From NCBI GenBank assembly GCA_018813375.1, contig JAHJBU010000099.1:1-31614 (forward strand): 31,614 nucleotides of DNA, written 5' to 3'. The translations under genes and the position numbers were made by a program. A model generated the notes under the pieces. It saw nothing but the letters and a program-made list of their open reading frames with translations, searched no databases and was not told the DNA's origin. Every line of letters starts with the position of its first letter. Positions within the stretch are counted from its first letter, which is position 1. This stretch comes from Patescibacteria group bacterium (GTDB lineage Bacteria > Patescibacteriota > Microgenomatia > UBA1400 > PJMF01). This document shows, piece by piece, positions 23,807 to 31,614 of the stretch.

Positions 23807-25237
23807 TTTACTTATTTTTTGACCTTGAGAAGTATCTTTTACAACAATTGCCAAAGATTTTAGAGCATCTCTTAGCTGGTCTGATTTATCCCAGTCCTTA
23901 GCATCCCTTGCTTTTTTACGCTGTTTTAAAAGTTCTTGTTCTTTTTTAGATAAATCTTCTATAGCAACTTCACTTTTTTTTAGTTCTTTACTAATCCCTT
24001 CAGCTCTATCTAATCCTAGCCCCAGCACTTGATCAAACTCTAATAACAACTTTAGCTTGGTCGCTTTAGACAATTCAGACTTAGTCACTTCCCATACCAC
24101 TGCTAATGCTTCTGGAGTTTTGAGATCACGCTCCATCAGCTCAAAAAAACGATGTGAATATTTACTCGCCCGATCCTCATCAGCTACTCCAGACTCATCT
24201 TGCTGGTAATCTAAAATTAAATCAGCTAATCTTTGATAGCTTTTCTGCGCTCCAGATAAATTTTCCCAGGTAAAATTCATTTCTTTTCTGTAATGAGCAG
24301 TTAAAAACAGTAGTCGTAAGGCTAGCGGATGAAACCCGCGCTTGATCACATCATCAATAGTAAAAAAATTTTCCAAAGATTTACTCATCTTCTCACCATT
24401 AACCTTAATAAAGTTGTGATGCACCCAATATTTTACAAACGGTTTTTTGCCTGTAGCTGCCTGGCTTTGAGCAATCTCATTTGGATGATGAATAGTTATG
24501 TGATCTTTACCACCAGTGTGGATCTCAAATTGTTCACCCAGATACTTCATCGCCATAGCACTACACTCAATGTGCCAACCAGGAAACCCGCGTTCTGCCC
24601 ACGGGCTTGACCACACCATGGCTCTATTTTCTCCTTTGCGCTCAAATTTCCATAGGGCAAAATCTGTAATATTACGCTTGCCTTCTACTTTCTCTACCCG
24701 AGCACCTTCTTTAAGATTTTTAGTATCTAGCCTAGCCAACTCACCATAATCATCTAGCTTACTAGTGTCAAAATAGACTCCGTCGTTTTTAATTACATAT
24801 GTGTAGCCTTTTGTTTCTAAACATTTGACTAACTCGATTTGCTCTGAAATATGCTCTGTTGCTCTGCAACTAATATCTGGTCTAAGGTTACCCATTTTAT
24901 CCATGGAATAAAAAAAATAATTTTCAAATTTTTTTGCTAAATCCCAAACCGTGGTGTCGTGCTTCTTGGCGCCTTTTTCCATCTTGTCCTCACCCGTATC
25001 AGCATCAGAGGCAAGATGACCAACATCAGTCACATTCTGGACAAAATTAACTTTAAATTTAGCATGTCTAAGAGTTCGAATTAAAATATCATCCATGGTG
25101 TAGCGTCTCAAGTGACCAATATGAGCGTAATCATATACAGTAAAACCACAAGCATAAAATCCAAGTTTTGGGGGAGCAATAGGCTTGAGCTCGTCAATGT
25201 TTTTGGTTAAAGTATTATAAAGTTTCATCTTATTCAT
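23798..25237 (-). CDS. cysS: cysteinyl-tRNA synthetase
   Basis: Class I synthetase that charges tRNA-Cys. HIGH motif AHIGHLR (38-44), KMSKS motif EKMSKSLEN (282-290), and zinc ligands C30, C225, H250 and E254 with the spacing seen in the E. coli enzyme. The helical C-terminal region (about 310-479) is of normal length. The start may be the ATG at 25237 or one three codons later (25228). A TATAAT lies two bases before the first ATG, so the message is probably leaderless. The 3' end overlaps radC by nine bases. Confidence 0.97.
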   Translation of the reverse strand: MNKMKLYNTLTKNIDELKPIAPPKLGFYACGFTVYDYAHIGHLRRYTMDDILIRTLRHAKFKVNFVQNVTDVGHLASDADTGEDKMEKGAKKHDTTVWDLAKKFENYFFYSMDKMGNLRPDISCRATEHISEQIELVKCLETKGYTYVIKNDGVYFDTSKLDDYGELARLDTKNLKEGARVEKVEGKRNITDFALWKFERKGENRAMVWSSPWAERGFPGWHIECSAMAMKYLGEQFEIHTGGKDHITIHHPNEIAQSQAATGKKPFVKYWVHHNFIKVNGEKMSKSLENFFTIDDVIKRGFHPLALRLLFLTAHYRKEMNFTWENLSGAQKSYQRLADLILDYQQDESGVADEDRASKYSHRFFELMERDLKTPEALAVVWEVTKSELSKATKLKLLLEFDQVLGLGLDRAEGISKELKKSEVAIEDLSKKEQELLKQRKKARDAKDWDKSDQLRDALKSLAIVVKDTSQGQKISKLQ

Positions 25238-25239
25238 CT

Positions 25240-25245
25240 ATTATA
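25240..25245 (-). promoter_or_regulatory. -10 box of cysS, implying a leaderless message
   Basis: TATAAT on the minus strand is followed by AG and then the ATG. Transcription starting about seven bases downstream would begin at or next to the start codon. No good -35 box is visible. Confidence 0.5.
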
Positions 25246-25339
25246 CCGCATTTACTTTTTCATCATCTACTCTAGAGCTCTGTAATAATTTTATCCTTTT
25301 TTGCATACTATAAGCTTCCGCTCAAATCATTCCTGCGTT

Positions 25340-25418
25340 GGAGAGTAAAAAATATTTTTAACAAAATGGTCCAAGTTGATTTTGATGCAAATGCATCAAT
25401 TTTGATGAAATCTCATCA
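25340..25418. repeat. 79-bp repeat, right copy (inverted)
   Basis: Reverse complement of 1-79 with one difference. Here both palindromes are perfect 6-4-6 repeats: TGATGC-AAAT-GCATCA (25383-25398) and TGATGA-AATC-TCATCA (25403-25418). It lies in the 293-bp gap upstream of cysS, between cysS and a coiled-coil gene. The rest of the gap has a small CACCT/AGGTG hairpin (about 25482-25496) and nothing else I recognise. Confidence 0.9.
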
Positions 25419-25530
25419 AAAAAAGAACCCTCGTATTTAGTTATAAAAAAACCAAGCAAACTGGAAGGCATTTATTGCATCCCACCTGCGGGAGGTGAAT
25501 AAAAAGATCAGTAAAAAAGTAGGAAAAAAA

Positions 25531-26139
25531 CTAATATTTCTTCCCCGCCTGGCTTAATCCCTGCCTAGATTGCTGTAATAAGCTTTGAGTTTTTTGCTTT
25601 TTAGACTGTCCAGAGGCTGGACCAATTGGTCCCTTTTTGGGACTAGATGGAGCTGCCAACGCACTTTGCGCTTTAGCCGCTTTCTCCTGTTTCTTGCGCT
25701 CTTCTTCCTCTTGCTCTAATTTTTTCTTCTGCATCGCTTCTTGATGTTTTTTTTGAGCTACTTGTTGTTGTTCTTCTGTTAATTTATTAAAACGCTGGTG
25801 CAAACTTTTCTTTTTAGCTTGTTCTTCGGGGGTATCATCAGTATTAATGTTTAATAGAGCCTTAATATTAAAAATGCTTGCCAAGCCTTTTTTAATATCC
25901 TTTAATGGTCGTTTCACTAGCTCATCCTTAAAACTTCCCACCTCACGTGGTTTTTGGGGTTGAACAGTGGTCCCGCTTTTACCAGAGGCTGGCTGAGTAC
26001 TACTTTGTTGTTGAGTAAGCTGTTTTTGCGCCCCAGCTGCTTTTATAGATGCTTCATCTAGATGCTCCGATGAAGCCCCCATACCTGGATTAAATCCTCC
26101 CATAGGTCTTGGCTTAAATCCTGGCTTGGGTCCTGGCAT
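25531..26139 (-). CDS. hypothetical Gln/Lys-rich protein (202 aa)
   Basis: Not recognised. The first 80 residues are low in complexity (Pro/Gly-rich start MPGPKPGFKPRPMGGFNPGM, then Gln/Ser/Thr). A central segment (about 70-100, SFKDELVKRPLKDIKKGLASI) is followed by a long charged coiled coil (about 105-165, rich in EEQ and KKK). The C-terminus is Ser/Gln/Lys-rich. No membrane segment. It starts three bases after the 118-aa gene that precedes it, so the two are surely cotranscribed and may interact. Confidence 0.7.
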   Translation of the reverse strand: MPGPKPGFKPRPMGGFNPGMGASSEHLDEASIKAAGAQKQLTQQQSSTQPASGKSGTTVQPQKPREVGSFKDELVKRPLKDIKKGLASIFNIKALLNINTDDTPEEQAKKKSLHQRFNKLTEEQQQVAQKKHQEAMQKKKLEQEEEERKKQEKAAKAQSALAAPSSPKKGPIGPASGQSKKQKTQSLLQQSRQGLSQAGKKY

Positions 26140-26142
26140 AGA

Positions 26143-26499
26143 TTAAACCTTTTTGTGTCCTAGTTGACGAATCTCATAACCACTTTGGTCTGATTTGATT
26201 TTTCTGCGTTCTTCTACCCCTGCTTGATCTTGAGCCTTGCGAGCCTGTTGAGCTGGAGTTTTACTAATTTCTTGCATTTTATGTAGTTGTTGCTGAATCT
26301 GCACTGCTTCTTCAGCTTTTTTTTGTTCTCGCAGTTGAACTAATTCTTCTTTTTGCTGTTCTTCTTCCTGTGCACTGTCAGCAGACTGCTTGGTTTTAGC
26401 TACATTTTTTGCATCTTCCAACACATCTTCTAAGATATCTAAAGGGCTTTTTTTACTAGTTTTTTTACTAGCTGGCAATTGAGCTATGGGATCAGTCAT
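26143..26499 (-). CDS. hypothetical coiled-coil protein (118 aa)
   Basis: Not recognised. A short N-terminal segment (SPLDILEDVLEDAKNVAK, about 18-35) is followed by a charged coiled coil (about 40-80) and a polar tail. It resembles the 202-aa neighbour in composition. It lies 18 bp downstream of hpf on the same strand, so an hpf-118aa-202aa operon is likely. A role in ribosome or nucleoid function would only be a guess. Confidence 0.7.
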   Translation of the reverse strand: MTDPIAQLPASKKTSKKSPLDILEDVLEDAKNVAKTKQSADSAQEEEQQKEELVQLREQKKAEEAVQIQQQLHKMQEISKTPAQQARKAQDQAGVEERRKIKSDQSGYEIRQLGHKKV

Positions 26500-26517
26500 G
26501 AGTCTACAATACTAGAA

Positions 26518-26829
26518 CTATCGCTGTTTGGTAAGACGCTTTTCTTTAAATTTGCGAGTTTGACGAATCACTCTGTTGGTAGCATCAACAATAGCCTTAT
26601 ACATATCAGCTGACTTAACCTTAGTAACCAAAGTTTTGCCAGGTAGACTAACTACATACTTCACCAAGGCGTTTCTATCACGTTTTGATTTAGCTACTCG
26701 TCGCTCCAGGAAAACTTGAACTTTGCAAATCCTCTGACCAAGCTTACCAAGTTTTAAAGCTTGTTCTTTAGTAAAATATCTCAAAGAGTGGGTAACTTCT
26801 AAAGTTTTGGACGCGATCAAAATGCGCAT
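26518..26829 (-). CDS. hpf: ribosome hibernation factor, HPF/RaiA family (short form)
   Basis: 103 aa. The S30AE/RaiA pattern is visible: an opening strand MRILIASKTLEVTHSLRYF, a basic helix KEQALKLGKLGQ, a strand KVQVFLERR, then LPGKTLVTKVKSADMYKAIV and a C-terminal helix with a Lys/Arg-rich tail. Family members bind the 30S subunit in stationary phase and block translation. The long-form C-terminal dimerisation domain is absent. Confidence 0.8.
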   Translation of the reverse strand: MRILIASKTLEVTHSLRYFTKEQALKLGKLGQRICKVQVFLERRVAKSKRDRNALVKYVVSLPGKTLVTKVKSADMYKAIVDATNRVIRQTRKFKEKRLTKQR

Positions 26830-26859
26830 TAAGCGTAGTTTAAAACAGAATAAAAATCT

Positions 26860-27459
26860 TTACAAGGAGCGTCTTCCCTCGAGTGCTCGAGCAATTGTCA
26901 CTCCATCGGCATATTCAATATCAGCACCAATTGGTAAACCATGACCGATACGGGTAATTTTAATTTCCCACCCTGCATTCATCACTAATTCACGAATATA
27001 CAAGGCCGTGGCCTCACCCTCCATAGTGGGATTGGTGGCTAAAATTAACTCTTCTACTCCATCTAGGCGATCTAAAACATCTCTTAAATAAAGCTGATCT
27101 GGCCCAATGTTATTAAGCGGATCAATGGCACCATGCAAAATATGATAAAAACCCTGATACTTATCTGAGCGCTCAATTGCTAGTTGGTCTAAGGGTGACT
27201 CTACTACCATTAATAAATTCTGGTCACGATTTGCATCATCACAAACGTTGCATGGGTCAGTTTCGCTCACATTATGACATTGTTTGCACAAAACTGTATC
27301 GGTTTTTAAAGCTACTAATTTTTTTGCAAAATCTTCTAGCTCTTCTTTTGGATTTCTGAGTAAATAAAACGCCAATCGCTGGGCAGACTTTGGCCCTATC
27401 CCAGGCAATCTCTCAAACTTTTCAATCAAACGGACAACTGGGCGCGGAAGGTGAGGCAT
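26860..27459 (-). CDS. recR: recombination protein RecR
   Basis: 199 aa, the normal length. Helix-hairpin-helix LPGIGPKSAQRLA (18-30), C4 zinc finger (C58, C61, C70, C73), Toprim segment LLMVVESPLD (82-91) and ATNPTMEGEATA (141-152), and the C-terminal GLPIGADIEYADGVTIARAL (174-193). RecR acts with RecO, or RecF, to load RecA at gaps. It starts 15 bp after tmk. Confidence 0.97.
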   Translation of the reverse strand: MPHLPRPVVRLIEKFERLPGIGPKSAQRLAFYLLRNPKEELEDFAKKLVALKTDTVLCKQCHNVSETDPCNVCDDANRDQNLLMVVESPLDQLAIERSDKYQGFYHILHGAIDPLNNIGPDQLYLRDVLDRLDGVEELILATNPTMEGEATALYIRELVMNAGWEIKITRIGHGLPIGADIEYADGVTIARALEGRRSL

Positions 27460-27474
27460 AAAATTTCCAAAAAG

Positions 27475-28179
27475 CTATTCTATTATTTTTTTATCCTTCA
27501 GCACTTTTATAATTTTATCATGAATTTTTTTCTTGCTAAGTAGCTTGCCATCTTCTACGCACTCAATAACTACCCAATGTTTATATTTTTTAGCAAAATA
27601 CTGGTACATAGCGATTGATTCTTTTTGGTGCTCTAAGTCTTTTTCCGCCTCATCCTTCTGCCCATTATTATTCTTTTTTTTAGATTTATGATCTAATAAC
27701 TTCTGAGAAATATCTGCCCTCACGTGGAGAAACAGCACAATATCCTCTTTAGGCAACTTGTGCTCTTTGTACTCCATATCATGCAGCCATTGAATAAAAG
27801 CGGCCTGCTTTTTTTCAGGCATCTTAGCTACCTGATGAACATTGGCAGAAGTATAGCGATCAGCAACCACAACATTACCTTCTTCAAGCCACTCTACTAT
27901 CTCATCGCGAGCTGTTAAACGGTCCAATGCAAAAGCTAAAGATGCTAAATATGGGCTAACATCTCTATTACCGCCAAACTCACCTTTTAAAAATCTACCT
28001 ACTAATGCTCCATGAAAAGATGTTTTATAACGAGGGAAAGAAATATATCTATTTTTAATTTTATGTTTCTTAAGATACTGGCGCAACATTTCTGTTTGAG
28101 TGGCTTTACCAGCTCCATCAGCTCCATCAATCACAATTAGCTTACCAGTATTTTGTTGTTGCTGCTTAAAATGAGTCAT
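27475..28179 (-). CDS. tmk: thymidylate kinase
   Basis: Phosphorylates dTMP to dTDP. P-loop GADGAGKATQTE (19-30), dTMP-binding FPRY (48-51), and VVADRYTSANVHQ containing the DRY motif. The LID is replaced by a Lys/Asn/Glu-rich insert (HKSKKKNNNGQKDEAEKDLE). The P-loop has Ala after the Lys where Ser or Thr is usual. At 234 aa it is somewhat longer than most. It lies two bases after the DHFR gene in the same operon. Confidence 0.93.
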   Translation of the reverse strand: MTHFKQQQQNTGKLIVIDGADGAGKATQTEMLRQYLKKHKIKNRYISFPRYKTSFHGALVGRFLKGEFGGNRDVSPYLASLAFALDRLTARDEIVEWLEEGNVVVADRYTSANVHQVAKMPEKKQAAFIQWLHDMEYKEHKLPKEDIVLFLHVRADISQKLLDHKSKKKNNNGQKDEAEKDLEHQKESIAMYQYFAKKYKHWVVIECVEDGKLLSKKKIHDKIIKVLKDKKIIE

Positions 28180-28181
28180 AA

Positions 28182-28709
28182 TTAATCCACTATATACTCT
28201 AATAATATAGTTTGGGAGGATAATTGTTTTACTGATTTTAATTTAAGTTTAATATTAAGCTTTTTATTAAACAATTTTATTCCGTCTCCAAATAAAACTG
28301 GCTCAACTGTAAGATACAGCTTGTCTGTCACTCCAGCCTGCATAAACATAGTGTAGATGCTAGATCCACCACAAATCGCCACTTCATTAAAACCCAATTC
28401 ATCAAGTTTATTTAATAAATCTTTGGGTTTAGCTTGGGTATAATAAATTTGATTTTTTTCTAGTTTAGATTGATTTTTTACCAAACGCGCCTCGTCTGCA
28501 TCGCGTGAATAAACTATAGTTACTCGATCTGGAAGAGGCTTATTAATAGTGTCATAAGTAGCGCGCCCCATCACCACTGCTCCTGCTTGTTTACTACGCT
28601 GATTAAACCAAGCTGCGTCCTCTTTACTTGTCCAACGTGTCGAGTTATGAGCTACATCACGGCCAATAAAACCATCAGCTGTCAGAGCAACGATAATAAA
28701 ACAATGCAT
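28182..28709 (-). CDS. dihydrofolate reductase-family protein
   Basis: 175 aa. The DHFR fold signature is seen in ALTADGFIGRD, TRWTSKEDAAWFNQ, VVMGRATYDTINKPLPDRVT, and GGSSIYTMFMQAG near 125-140. It would regenerate tetrahydrofolate used by ThyA, encoded close by on the other strand. RibD-type reductases share the fold, but the neighbours favour DHFR. Only 23 bp separate its start from the divergent HD gene, so the promoters overlap or lie in the opposite coding regions. Confidence 0.88.
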   Translation of the reverse strand: MHCFIIVALTADGFIGRDVAHNSTRWTSKEDAAWFNQRSKQAGAVVMGRATYDTINKPLPDRVTIVYSRDADEARLVKNQSKLEKNQIYYTQAKPKDLLNKLDELGFNEVAICGGSSIYTMFMQAGVTDKLYLTVEPVLFGDGIKLFNKKLNIKLKLKSVKQLSSQTILLEYIVD

Positions 28710-28732
28710 GAGGATATGGTAACATAAGCATC

Positions 28733-29326
28733 ATGTCACTTTCCCGCGATATTGATTTTTTATTTGAAATTGGCACCCTGCGTTATGTTCAACGCCAATG
28801 GCGTCAGTTTTTAAATCCAGATTTTGAAAACCTTAGCGAACATATTTTACGAGTGACTTGGATCGCGTTAGTAATTGCCAAACATGAGGGTGCTCAAGAC
28901 ACAGGTAAAATTGTCAAAATGGCACTAGTGCATGATTTATCTGAAAGCCGAAGCGTAGATGTTCATTATCTTTCCCGCCAATATACAGATAGACACGAAA
29001 AAAAGGCTATTGCTGATACTCTCAGCAATACTGCTGTAGAAAAAGAGTTCTTACAACTTTGGCATGAATATGAAAAACGCGACAGCCTAGAAGCAAAAAT
29101 CGTCAAAGACGCAGATAATATTGATGTTGATCTAGAGCTAAAAGAACAAAAAGTGCGTGGCTTCCAGCTACCTGATGACTGGCAAAAAATGCGTAATTTT
29201 GTAGCTGATAAAAAACTTTACACCAAAACTGCTAAAAAAATGTATGCGGCAATACAAAAAACTAATCCCAATAACTGGCACATCAAGGGTAACAACCGTT
29301 TTCTAGCTGGGGATTGGCAGAAATAG
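28733..29326 (+). CDS. HD-domain phosphohydrolase, probable 5'-deoxynucleotidase
   Basis: 197 aa. The HD motif is complete: H37 (SEHILRVTW), H67-D68 (LVHDLSE) and D118 (KDADNIDVD). The order and the HDLSESRSVDV segment resemble YfbR/HDDC2-type deoxynucleoside 5'-monophosphatases. Next to ThyA, DHFR and Tmk it probably tunes dNMP pools. It heads a rightward operon with thyA and the HIT gene. Confidence 0.82.
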   Translation: MSLSRDIDFLFEIGTLRYVQRQWRQFLNPDFENLSEHILRVTWIALVIAKHEGAQDTGKIVKMALVHDLSESRSVDVHYLSRQYTDRHEKKAIADTLSNTAVEKEFLQLWHEYEKRDSLEAKIVKDADNIDVDLELKEQKVRGFQLPDDWQKMRNFVADKKLYTKTAKKMYAAIQKTNPNNWHIKGNNRFLAGDWQK

Positions 29327-29328
29327 AA

Positions 29329-30219
29329 ATGAAAAAACCTGACTTTCAATATCAAGACACTCTCAAGCTAATTTTAGAACAAGGCACGCGAGTCAAATCC
29401 CAAACTGGCACTGATACTATTACCTATATTGCTCCTCCGCCAATGCGCTTTGATCTTGAAAATGGTTTCCCCATGATTACTGAGCGTAATATGGCGCCTG
29501 ATTTTAAAAAAGTCCCCACGGTTTGGAAACAGGCTCTGGGAGAAATAATTGGATTTATCAATGGTGCGCGTACTCAAGAAGAGCTGCAGTCATACGGCTG
29601 CCACTGGTGGCGAACTTGGGTGACTGAAAAAAAATGTGCAAAACGGGGATTGGAAGCTGGTGATCTCGGGTCTGGCTCTTATGGGGCAGCTTTTCATGAC
29701 TTCCCCACCCTTGAGGGTTCCAACTATAATCAAGTACAAAATATTGTCGAGCAAATCATTGAGCTGCCCCATCTCAAAACCCACTTCATTTCACCCTGGA
29801 TACCTCAATACACTATCCGCGGTAAAGGTAAAAAACAAAACGTAGTGGTTTGTCCATGTCATGGATGGATGCATATTTTAATTCAAAACGACAAACTTAA
29901 TCTCCATATGTTCCAACGCTCTGGTGATGTTCCTATTGGTGTGCCTTCAAACATGGTGCAATATGCAGCCCTCACCATGATGCTGGCTCAAGTTACTGGA
30001 TATAAACCAGGCACTTTCATCCATACTATCTCTGATGCTCATATTTATGTAGATCAAATCCCGGCTGTCAAAAAAATTGTCAAACGCGAACCCAGACCTT
30101 TTCCTACCATGACTCTAAAAACTAATAATAAAGATATTTTTAAATTTAGAGTCGATGATTTTCAGCTCAGTGACTATTATCCTCACCCTGGTATTAAAAA
30201 TATTCCGGTTGCGATATGA
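29329..30219 (+). CDS. thyA: thymidylate synthase (ThyA family, divergent)
   Basis: Makes dTMP from dUMP with methylene-tetrahydrofolate. From the ATG at 29329, two bases after the preceding stop, it has 296 aa; a TTG at 29314 is less likely. Visible are TRVKSQTGT (20-28), the catalytic Cys177 in CPCHGWMHIL, FQRSGDVPIGVPSNMVQYAA (195-214) and SDAHIYVDQI (235-244), the dUMP-binding elements. The region corresponding to YGxxWR reads YGAAFHDF. The N-terminal third is unusual, with CHWWRTW (91-97). It overlaps the next gene by four bases. Confidence 0.93.
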   Translation: MKKPDFQYQDTLKLILEQGTRVKSQTGTDTITYIAPPPMRFDLENGFPMITERNMAPDFKKVPTVWKQALGEIIGFINGARTQEELQSYGCHWWRTWVTEKKCAKRGLEAGDLGSGSYGAAFHDFPTLEGSNYNQVQNIVEQIIELPHLKTHFISPWIPQYTIRGKGKKQNVVVCPCHGWMHILIQNDKLNLHMFQRSGDVPIGVPSNMVQYAALTMMLAQVTGYKPGTFIHTISDAHIYVDQIPAVKKIVKREPRPFPTMTLKTNNKDIFKFRVDDFQLSDYYPHPGIKNIPVAI

Positions 30220-30695
30220 AAAACAAACATATGAAAAATCAATATATTGACATTGATAACGCCCGCGAAGATGAACAACGCGCTGTTATGCAAAACATTA
30301 TTAAAGCTGGTCACTGCCCTTTTTGCATGGAAAATTTACAAAAATATCATACTTCACCATTTCTTAAAGAAACTAAAAATTGGCTGTTAACTACTAATCG
30401 CTGGCCATATCCTAATACTAAACATCACCTACTGGCAATTCTTAAAACTCACAAAGAAATACTAAGTGAACTAACTGCACAAGAAGGCGCGCAGTTAATA
30501 GAAATTTTGGCTTTTGCTCAGAAACATACCAATGCGCCTGGTGGTGGTTTTGCTATGCGCTTTGGTGATACAGATTACTCCTCTGGAACAATCGTTCACA
30601 TTCATGCCCACTTCATCGTGCCAGATATAGACGCACCAGATTTTGAACCAACTAAATTTAAGATTGGAAAGGATAAGGAGAAGCGAAAAAGCTAA
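30216..30695 (+). CDS. HIT-family hydrolase
   Basis: 159 aa. The histidine triad HIHAHF (His128, His130, His132) and a CPFC pair (34-37) that may bind zinc, as in many HIT proteins. Family members split nucleotide phosphate esters or dinucleoside polyphosphates. ATGA overlap with thyA; a second ATG at 30231 is also possible. It converges on the deaminase gene with a 4-bp overlap. Confidence 0.87.
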   Translation: MKNKHMKNQYIDIDNAREDEQRAVMQNIIKAGHCPFCMENLQKYHTSPFLKETKNWLLTTNRWPYPNTKHHLLAILKTHKEILSELTAQEGAQLIEILAFAQKHTNAPGGGFAMRFGDTDYSSGTIVHIHAHFIVPDIDAPDFEPTKFKIGKDKEKRKS

Positions 30696-31534
30696 ATTCC
30701 CACTTTAATCAACTTCACCGCCTGACCTCTCATCATCTCCGCCCCATCAACCATCGAATAACCTTCTTTATAAAATACCCGTTTAATCCCTGAATTAATA
30801 ATTAACTTAGCGCAAATAGGACAAGGAAATGAGGTAATATATAAATCTGTGCCTTCTAATGAAATGCCTTTTTTTGCTGCCTGAGTAATTAAATCCTGCT
30901 CACTATGCAACGCAGTAGAAAGTTCAATATTTTCACCTCGATGAAAATTAGCTCGAGGATCACCATCTAAATATGATTGCTGTTCACTAGGCAAATGCCG
31001 ATTATGTGCTGTGAGTAAAATTTGACCATCCTTAGCAAGGATCCCGCCCACTTGTCTCCACCAATCCCCACTTTTTTGACTCTCCACCACCGCTTGCCCC
31101 ATAAATTGCTGGTGAAATTCTGCTGTGGTTACCTCATCATCGGGAATTACATCTTTTTTCTGTTTAATTTTAGCTTCGCTCCAACGCAAAAAAATTGAAT
31201 CAAACTTAATTTTTTCATTCGCATCCGCGAAAAACTTATTTTGCAACCAATCACTAATCTCATCTTCCGACATAATAATTTGCTCATAATCGCCAATATC
31301 GGCCTCATTTTTAAAATGAATAATTTTTCTATCTGGCAAAAGAGTTTGCAAAGAATTAACAATTTGCTGTGTTTCTAAAGCTCGAATATCTTTCTGAATT
31401 GATCTAAATTCACCTTCCAACAACTCTTTATCAACTATTATTAAATCAGCCGCTGGGTATTTTTTAAACAGCTGCATATAGCCCCAATGCAACACCGGCA
31501 CATAAAGCATAATCGCAGTCTTATTTATCGCCAT
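30692..31534 (-). CDS. dCMP/cytidine deaminase-family protein with an N-terminal extension
   Basis: 280 aa from the ATG at 31534, which has GAGGAG seven bases upstream; a TTG at 31549 would add five residues. The zinc deaminase motif is HSE (210-212) with PCPIC (237-241). Deaminases of this type produce dUMP from dCMP for ThyA. The first 140 residues are an extra domain starting AIMLYVPVLHWGYMQLFKKY, which I cannot place with certainty; it is not part of a standard 150-180-aa dCMP deaminase. It overlaps the gene upstream of it by 14 bp. Confidence 0.88.
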   Translation of the reverse strand: MAINKTAIMLYVPVLHWGYMQLFKKYPAADLIIVDKELLEGEFRSIQKDIRALETQQIVNSLQTLLPDRKIIHFKNEADIGDYEQIIMSEDEISDWLQNKFFADANEKIKFDSIFLRWSEAKIKQKKDVIPDDEVTTAEFHQQFMGQAVVESQKSGDWWRQVGGILAKDGQILLTAHNRHLPSEQQSYLDGDPRANFHRGENIELSTALHSEQDLITQAAKKGISLEGTDLYITSFPCPICAKLIINSGIKRVFYKEGYSMVDGAEMMRGQAVKLIKVGI

Positions 31535-31614
31535 TTTTAAGCTCCTCAATCATCTCTTCCATCACTTTGACAAATTTTTTACTTAAAGTTTTAGTAATAT
31601 CTTTAGCAGCTCCA
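31521..31614 (-). CDS. C-terminal end of an unknown gene (partial)
   Basis: The last 30 codons of a reading frame enter from the right edge: GAAKDITKTLSKKFVKVMEE, then MIEELKNGDK and TAA. It is a charged helix. The stop lies 14 bp inside the deaminase gene, so the two are translationally coupled and GAGGAG in this gene serves as the deaminase ribosome-binding site. Confidence 0.7.
   Translation of the reverse strand, partial: GAAKDITKTLSKKFVKVMEEMIEELKNGDK

Noticed and set aside
1..25418. A 25-kb transposon bounded by the 79-bp inverted repeats
   Set aside because: The segment includes essential core genes (cysS, ychF) and has no transposase or recombinase gene, so an ordinary mobile element is unlikely; an invertible segment or dispersed element fits better.
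25420..25530. The CACCT/AGGTG hairpin near 25482-25496 as a terminator
   Set aside because: No T-run follows on either strand.
1..31614. tRNA or rRNA genes
   Set aside because: I found no cloverleaf with a TTC-loop and matching acceptor arms, and no rRNA-like conserved blocks.

Overview
The window looks like the chromosome of an uncultured Patescibacteria/CPR-type bacterium. I infer this from the AT-rich, tightly packed genes with frequent 2-13 bp overlaps, short core proteins, few Shine-Dalgarno sites, and a compact set of core genes (ychF, radC, cysS, hpf, recR, tmk, DHFR, thyA) set among toxin-antitoxin and DUF4143 ATPase genes. TGA is used as a stop, so the UGA-glycine CPR lineages are unlikely. 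The phylum-level placement is inference; no rRNA is present to confirm it.

Layout. (1) 1-1570: a 79-bp repeat with paired operator-like palindromes, then a DUF4143-type AAA ATPase and a small convergent ORF. (2) About 1.6-11.0 kb: a cassette that is clearly richer in GC than its surroundings, read leftwards as D (surface lipoprotein), C (240 aa), B (652 aa), A (1313 aa). A is a giant membrane protein with three decayed M23/LytM-like domains, a VanW-like segment, six membrane helices and a C-terminal glycosidase-like domain. Every non-coding gap in this cassette holds long, mutually unrelated hairpins; the gap upstream of D has about eight in a row. At the downstream end there is a candidate structured RNA of about 200 nt with its own promoter and terminator. 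(3) 11.1-12.1 kb: three small unknown genes, one of only 55 codons. (4) 12.1-22.1 kb: an island of three AbiEi/AbiEii pairs, two intact and two decayed DUF4143 ATPases and a Fic protein, interrupted by the housekeeping GTPase YchF. Each AbiE pair has its own palindromes at the AbiEi start, and Fic has five phased direct repeats. (5) 22.3-23.1 kb: an XRE regulator divergent from a receiver-like protein that lacks the phospho-acceptor Asp, with a shared palindromic operator. (6) 23.1-31.6 kb: core genes radC, cysS, two charged coiled-coil proteins, hpf and recR, then a deoxynucleotide cluster (tmk, DHFR, HD nucleotidase, thyA, HIT protein, dCMP deaminase).

How the genes work together. The last block forms a near-complete route to dTTP: dCMP to dUMP (deaminase), dUMP to dTMP (ThyA), recovery of folate (DHFR), dTMP to dTDP (Tmk), with an HD 5'-nucleotidase for pool control. 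The A-D cassette probably builds a cell-surface complex, because both A and D are predicted to expose most of their mass outside the membrane. B and C share an N-terminal MN(Q/K)P motif that suggests they act together. I do not recognise this cassette as a described system, and it is the most novel part of the window. The 79-bp repeat at position 1 recurs inverted at 25340-25418, and its paired TGATG-N6-CATCA sites recur at 22049-22084, so an unidentified regulator may link these distant loci.
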